Below are positions 6,203-9,208 of a stretch of DNA of 9,208 bases, one piece after another. The position numbers and the translations under genes are program-made. Every line of letters begins with the position of its first letter. The stretch's first letter is position 1. Below the pieces are notes generated by a model. It made no database searches, had not been told where the DNA came from, and saw only the letters and a program-made list of their open reading frames with translations. This DNA comes from DTQF01 sp038874185 (lineage in GTDB: Archaea; Micrarchaeota; Micrarchaeia; CABMEP01): the NCBI GenBank assembly GCA_038874185.1, contig JAVZCX010000027.1, positions 1 through 9,208 on the forward strand, read 5' to 3'.

Positions 6203-6230
6203 AAGCATTAACAAATAAGATTTACAAACA

Positions 6231-6240
6231 CATATTTATG
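6231..6240 (-). promoter_or_regulatory. TATA box of tRNA-Phe
   Basis: The minus strand reads CATAAATATG, centred about 33 bases before the tRNA 5' end, so a short 5' leader of several bases would be removed by RNase P. The rest of the 105-base gap to hjc (6203-6307) shows nothing else recognisable. Confidence 0.5.
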
Positions 6241-6307
6241 TTGTTTAATCTTTAAATTATTTGCTGTTCTCTGTAGTCGCATTCAATTGTTCTAGCGAAT
6301 GCTTTGA

Positions 6308-6688
6308 TTATATAATGTCTTCGATTTTTCTATTTATTTCAGTCATTCTTCTTTTTGTTATCGAGTATGACTTTTCATTTCTTTCCATTTCTGGAAGATA
6401 TGCAAAATACCATCCTTCATAAGGCATCTTCCATGCAATCAATGTTGTAATCCCTGTGTTCTCTTCCCATTTGTTCAGGGCTTCGAATTTATCGTGGTCT
6501 ATCGCAATTCTATCACTGTTCCATGCTTTGCATTCAACTGCATACTGCTTTCCACGCTTGAATAGAAGGATGTCCGGGCTTACTGCATTTACTCCACTAC
6601 CTGCCGATCTCACTACGCTGTATCCTTTTTCTTCAAAAATATGGATCAGTTCCCTTTCATTTCTTGCCCCTTTTCTGTATCTATACAT
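6308..6688 (-). CDS. hjc: Archaeal Holliday junction resolvase Hjc
   Basis: 126 residues, the family's usual size. It starts MYRYRKGARNERELIHIFEE and continues GYSVVRSAGSG, hallmarks of Hjc. The nuclease residues of the PD-(D/E)xK fold are present: Glu11, Asp39 (SPDI) and Glu52/Lys54 (VECKAW). Hjc forms a dimer that cuts four-way DNA junctions symmetrically during recombination and replication-fork repair. The C-terminal 30 residues after GWYFAYLP are charged (MERNEKSYSITKRRMTEI) and a little longer than in well-known members. GTGATG lies a few bases before the ATG. It is a single-gene unit, divergent from the CBS-domain gene, with its own TATA box at 6721-6730. Confidence 0.93.
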   Translation of the reverse strand: MYRYRKGARNERELIHIFEEKGYSVVRSAGSGVNAVSPDILLFKRGKQYAVECKAWNSDRIAIDHDKFEALNKWEENTGITTLIAWKMPYEGWYFAYLPEMERNEKSYSITKRRMTEINRKIEDII

Positions 6689-6720
6689 CTGTCATCACTT
6701 GCCAAACTATAGCTATATTA

Positions 6721-6730
6721 TCTTATAAGA
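6721..6730 (-). promoter_or_regulatory. TATA box of hjc
   Basis: TCTTATAAGA is a perfect 10-base palindrome. Read on the minus strand it puts transcription start near 6699, leaving about a 10-base leader that holds the GTGATG ribosome site. It lies five bases from the TATA box of the divergent CBS gene, so the two promoters may compete for TBP/TFB. Confidence 0.55.
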
Positions 6731-6734
6731 GAGA

Positions 6735-6742
6735 TTTATAAA
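6735..6742 (+). promoter_or_regulatory. TATA box of the CBS/zinc-ribbon gene
   Basis: TTTATAAA is the archaeal consensus, preceded by purine-rich GAGAGA (BRE-like). Transcription would begin near 6764, giving a leader of about 28 bases that includes the GGTGA ribosome site at 6779-6783. Confidence 0.65.
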
Positions 6743-6791
6743 TTGTTGTCTTAAAATATTAGATATTATATCACATTAGGTGAGTGATGTT

Positions 6792-7394
6792 ATGGAAACA
6801 AAGCAAGGTCCAATAAGAAGATTTATTAAAATATTGAAGGGGGAGAGACCCTCTATTCCTTTAGAAGCTGTCATGCAGAAAGGAGTAGTTGTTTTGGAAT
6901 CGTCAAAGAGTGCATTAGATGCAGCAAAGGCTATGGAAAAAAATAAGATCGGTTCAGTAATTGTTGTAGAAAAGGGAAAGGCAATTGGAATTGTGACAGA
7001 GAGAGACCTTGTTAGGAGAGTATTGGCAGCAAAGAAAAAACCAACAATCAAGCTTAAACAGATTCTTTCTTCTCCATTAAGAGTTGCAAGACCAGAGCAG
7101 GATATTCAAGAAGCAGTTTTGGCGATGAAGAAATATAAGATAAAGAAACTTGCTGTTGTGGACGGAGAAGGAAGGCTTGTAGGAATAGTAACAGATACTG
7201 ACATCACGAGAACACTTCCAGGAATGATAGACATACTTCAGGAGATAGGCAATTACAATAGATTGGCTGAAGAGTCACAATCAGTAGGGATATGCCAAAA
7301 GTGTGGCCTCTATTCCGATTCTCTACAATATGTAAACGGAGAACTCATATGCGAAGATTGTAGGGAACAGGAAGCAGAGGAATATGAACAGTGA
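6792..7394 (+). CDS. CBS-domain pair protein with C-terminal zinc ribbon
   Basis: 200 residues from ATG 6792. Two CBS domains follow one another (about 25-80 and 90-143), each with the closing pattern GIVTxxD (GIVTERDLVRR; GIVTDTDITRT). Together they form a Bateman module that usually binds adenine nucleotides such as AMP, ATP or SAM. A C-terminal zinc ribbon has C168-x2-C171 and C187-x2-C190 (CQKCG...CEDC). A basic N-terminal stretch (RRFIKILKGERP) precedes CBS1. This arrangement is widespread in archaea as a putative energy-sensing regulator; its partner is not known. ATG 6792 is preferred because GGTGA ends eight bases before it; the in-frame GTG at 6780 lies inside that site. It is divergent from hjc. 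Confidence 0.92.
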   Translation: METKQGPIRRFIKILKGERPSIPLEAVMQKGVVVLESSKSALDAAKAMEKNKIGSVIVVEKGKAIGIVTERDLVRRVLAAKKKPTIKLKQILSSPLRVARPEQDIQEAVLAMKKYKIKKLAVVDGEGRLVGIVTDTDITRTLPGMIDILQEIGNYNRLAEESQSVGICQKCGLYSDSLQYVNGELICEDCREQEAEEYEQ

Positions 7395-7557
7395 ATATAA
7401 TATGTTAGTATCTCATATTCTTCTCTTTTGACAAAAGTATGGATAAATTCTGTTATCGAGTTCATTGCAGATAAACTGATTAAGATCAGGGCAGGAAGAA
7501 GAGAGGAAAGAGTGACATGTCCGTTATCTTTAAATACCTGAACTGAGAATGATAATC
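7395..7557 (+). other. Intergenic region with leaderless promoter
   Basis: This 163-base gap separates the CBS gene from the duplicated LWQ protein. CTTTAAATA at 7529-7537 is TATA-like and centred about 26 bases before ATG 7558, so the mRNA probably begins at the start codon. A 37-codon open frame beginning at TTG 7428 and ending at TGA 7541 has no ribosome site and no recognisable homology; it could be a gene remnant but is not called as a gene. Confidence 0.4.
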
Positions 7558-8805
7558 ATGACAGAAAGAGAGGAGAAGAAAAAGATACAAAATGAAGTAA
7601 AAGATAAAAATAAGCATTCTCTATGGCAAGGAATGAAACCATTAGTTCCAGATACAATTAGTTTTGATGAAACAGGAATCAATACATCTAAAACCATTCC
7701 AATAAATATAAATAAGAATCAAATAGATTACTCATCGGTTATAAAACTTAATGAGAAGGTATTTTATCATATTAAAGAGATATATGAAAAGAATAAAGAT
7801 CCATTTACTCTTTATTTATTAATAGACAGTGCCCGTTCATTGGCACGCAAACAACCAACAATTGAAAAAACAGAAGAAGTCTATACTGAAGTAATTAAAA
7901 TAATAGATGAAATGCTGAAAGAACAGCCAAACAATCTTTACTTTATTAATCTTAAACTCAGCATTTATTACGAATTGGCGGAAATGTATTATAATGCTTA
8001 TAACTATATAAACAATGTACCTATTTCCCAATCTGATTTCAATAAAGAGAGTAAGCCTACCTTATGGCAAAGAATGAAAAAACCATTAGCTGCAGGTTTG
8101 TTAGGTGCAAGCCTTCTTTTGCATCCTGTGAAGAATGTGGATGCAGTTGGATTTGCAAAGGCCAGAGATCCTCCTTATTACGCAGCTAAAGTAATAGAAA
8201 AGAAATACAATACAGGTTGGAAGCTTTTACTAAAAGTAGCTAAAGAGCAAAGAGGAGAAAATAAGATAGATGATTCATTAGAGATAAAATTAAATGAATC
8301 AGCAATCAATTATTTCAAGAAAAAATATGAAGAAACAAAAGATATAGACGCTCTATATCTATGGGTTTACAGTATTTATTCTTTAGCTGCATATCATCAA
8401 ACATTTGAAGAAACAGAAAAAACCTGCCTGGAAGCAATAAAAATAATAGACGAAAGATTAAAAGAAAAACACGATTTTGACTTTATAGATCTCAAATTAA
8501 TGATATATTACAATTTAGCTGATATGTATTATGGAGGTCATATTAAAGATCCAGATTACGTCAGTTGGGGACATGTCGATTTCTCAAAATTAGATTTCTA
8601 TAAACAAAAATCAATCGAATATTGTAATAAACACAACGAATATCTTAAAGAAGTAAAGAAAATATGGAATGAAGTAGACAAATACATATTCAAAGATTTA
8701 AATTATACTGCAAAAGATGTTACATTAGTAAAAGAAGATTTTATGAATGATTTTATAAGAAAAGAAAAAGAATTGGAAAGTATACAGAGTAAACTAAAAG
8801 AGTAA
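7558..8805 (+). CDS. Hypothetical protein with duplicated helical domain and an internal signal-like segment
   Basis: 415 residues, family not recognised. It contains two diverged copies of one helical unit: residues about 61-151 and 242-329. Aligned blocks include KLNE, LYL, SLA, IKIIDE-x-LKE, LKL-x-IYY-x-LA-x-MYY; identity is roughly 40% by eye. The amphipathic helix pattern resembles TPR-type repeats, though no TPR consensus is claimed. Each copy is preceded by a short motif: SLWQGMKPL (21-29) and TLWQRMKKPL (168-177). After the second, PLAAGLLGASLLLH and then VKNVDAVGFA look like a signal peptide or membrane segment in mid-protein. The first copy lacks this segment. After the second repeat comes a Lys/Glu-rich C-terminus. 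Start 7558 is chosen because the TATA-like box lies about 26 bases before it; an in-frame ATG at 7549 is the alternative. Codons are strikingly A-rich. Location (cytoplasm, membrane or outside) cannot be decided. Confidence 0.75.
   Translation: MTEREEKKKIQNEVKDKNKHSLWQGMKPLVPDTISFDETGINTSKTIPININKNQIDYSSVIKLNEKVFYHIKEIYEKNKDPFTLYLLIDSARSLARKQPTIEKTEEVYTEVIKIIDEMLKEQPNNLYFINLKLSIYYELAEMYYNAYNYINNVPISQSDFNKESKPTLWQRMKKPLAAGLLGASLLLHPVKNVDAVGFAKARDPPYYAAKVIEKKYNTGWKLLLKVAKEQRGENKIDDSLEIKLNESAINYFKKKYEETKDIDALYLWVYSIYSLAAYHQTFEETEKTCLEAIKIIDERLKEKHDFDFIDLKLMIYYNLADMYYGGHIKDPDYVSWGHVDFSKLDFYKQKSIEYCNKHNEYLKEVKKIWNEVDKYIFKDLNYTAKDVTLVKEDFMNDFIRKEKELESIQSKLKE
7611..7645 (+). repeat. DNA repeat encoding LWQGMKPL (copy 1)
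   Basis: The core TATGGCAA-G-GAATGAAA-CCATTAG (7622-7645) recurs at 8063-8089 with one base change (G to A) and one extra AAA codon. The similarity extends weakly upstream to TAAGC at 7611. It is much better conserved than the repeat units that follow. Confidence 0.7.
8052..8089 (+). repeat. DNA repeat encoding LWQRMKKPL (copy 2)
   Basis: Second copy of the LWQ motif. It begins at TAAGC (8052); the close match is 8063-8089, differing from 7622-7645 by one substitution and a three-base AAA insertion. It contains an in-frame ATG at 8074 and leads directly into the hydrophobic segment encoded at about 8086-8145. Confidence 0.7.
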
Positions 8806-8813
8806 TTTTAAAA
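8806..8813 (+). promoter_or_regulatory. TATA-like box of the coiled-coil gene
   Basis: TTTTAAAA immediately follows the stop codon of the preceding gene and is centred about 26 bases before ATG 8836. No Shine-Dalgarno site is present, so a leaderless transcript is likely. The same spacing is seen for the gene before it. Confidence 0.45.
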
Positions 8814-8835
8814 GATTTTGACTATAAATCTAAAT

Positions 8836-9208
8836 ATGACTGATGGACAAGCTTCAGGATTCTCTCAAACACGTGATCAATCAGGTATACGATCTAAATC
8901 TTCTTCCCCTTCTCCCCTCTCTCAACCCCCACAACAATCTCTTTCTTTTCAATTCCTTTCCTCAGTCACTTCTTCTCAACAAACTACAGAGCTAACTGAA
9001 CTTCAGCATCTTATGCAACAGCAACTTGAAGATCTTAAGCAATACCTTCAGATCATAGAGAAAAAAGATAAGGAAGAGATTGATACTAATTTATTATTGA
9101 ACATACTGGAAAGAATAGAAGATGAATATGAAGAAATAAAGAAAAGAGAACAGGAAAGAGAAAAAGAATATGAAGAGCTTATTGAAAGAATCTATGAAAG
9201 AGAACAAA
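8836..9208 (+). CDS. Hypothetical coiled-coil protein with Ser/Gln-rich head, 3' truncated by the window
   Basis: Open from ATG 8836 to the window end, 124 residues so far. The family is not recognised. Residues 1-53 are low complexity: MTDGQASGFSQTRDQSG, then runs rich in Ser, Pro and Gln, probably disordered. From about residue 54 the chain becomes strongly helical (TELTELQHLMQQQLEDLKQY), and from about 75 it is Glu/Lys/Arg-dense with heptad-like spacing of Leu, Ile and Tyr (LLLNILERIEDEYEEIKKRE; EYEELIERIYERE), indicating a long coiled coil that continues past the edge. No signal peptide is seen. It lies 30 bases after the LWQ-repeat gene, same strand, with its own TATA-like box. Low-complexity content limits any functional inference. 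Confidence 0.72.
   Translation, partial: MTDGQASGFSQTRDQSGIRSKSSSPSPLSQPPQQSLSFQFLSSVTSSQQTTELTELQHLMQQQLEDLKQYLQIIEKKDKEEIDTNLLLNILERIEDEYEEIKKREQEREKEYEELIERIYEREQ

Noticed and set aside
6688..6700. GTGATGA before hjc as the C box of a C/D guide RNA
   Set aside because: No matching D box (CTGA) or C'/D' pair at suitable distance; the motif is explained as the hjc ribosome binding site.
7428..7541. A 37-codon open frame from TTG 7428
   Set aside because: No ribosome site, rare start codon and no recognisable similarity; it may be chance or a remnant.
8822..8830. CTATAAATC as TATA box of the last gene
   Set aside because: It is only about 10 bases before ATG 8836, too close for a start at or before the codon; TTTTAAAA at 8806-8813 has the right distance.
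1..9208. CRISPR array, insertion sequence, integrase or att site
   Set aside because: No regularly spaced repeats, transposase or integrase motifs, or terminal inverted repeats were found; the only DNA repeat is the LWQ motif pair and the leader palindromes.

Overview
The window comes from an AT-rich archaeon. The evidence is the end of an archaeal translation initiation factor 2 gamma gene, the archaeal ribosomal cluster L7Ae-eS28-eL24, an Hjc-type Holliday junction resolvase, TATA-box promoters, GGTG-type Shine-Dalgarno sites and two tRNA genes with no encoded CCA. The lineage cannot be fixed from the sequence. Small compact genes, charged ribosomal protein tails and a short Rel protein would suit a small-genome (DPANN-like) archaeon, but that is inference.

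Layout. Positions 1-350 (+) hold the C-terminal part of aIF2 gamma, converging on a minus-strand ribosomal operon read L7Ae (1426) > eS28 (953) > eL24 (603). The leader of that operon is rich in TGCA palindromes. Upstream on the same strand is a second operon: a DJ-1/PfpI-family protein followed after one base by a full-length RelA/SpoT-type (p)ppGpp synthetase/hydrolase, an uncommon gene in archaea. This Rel carries Arg in place of the catalytic Glu of the hydrolase motif HDxxED. A TspO/MBR membrane protein is transcribed divergently. Next come tRNA-Gly(GCC), a membrane-anchored extracytoplasmic transglutaminase-like protein and tRNA-Phe(GAA), all on the minus strand. Hjc (-) and a CBS-pair/zinc-ribbon protein (+) share a divergent promoter region with two clear TATA boxes.

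The right end (7395-9208) is the accessory part. A 415-residue protein of unknown function consists of two diverged helical repeats, each preceded by the motif LWQ-x-MK-PL. The second copy of the motif runs straight into a signal-peptide-like hydrophobic segment in the middle of the protein. A second unknown gene follows 30 bases later: a Ser/Gln-rich head and a long charged coiled coil, cut by the window end. Both genes have a TATA-like box about 26 bases before the ATG, so both look leaderless.

How the parts relate. The left half is translation machinery beside a stringent-response enzyme, with a separate promoter between them. The middle has single-gene transcription units with ordinary archaeal promoters. 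The strongest candidates for something undescribed are the hydrolase-variant archaeal Rel coupled to a DJ-1 protein, and the duplicated LWQ protein with its coiled-coil neighbour.
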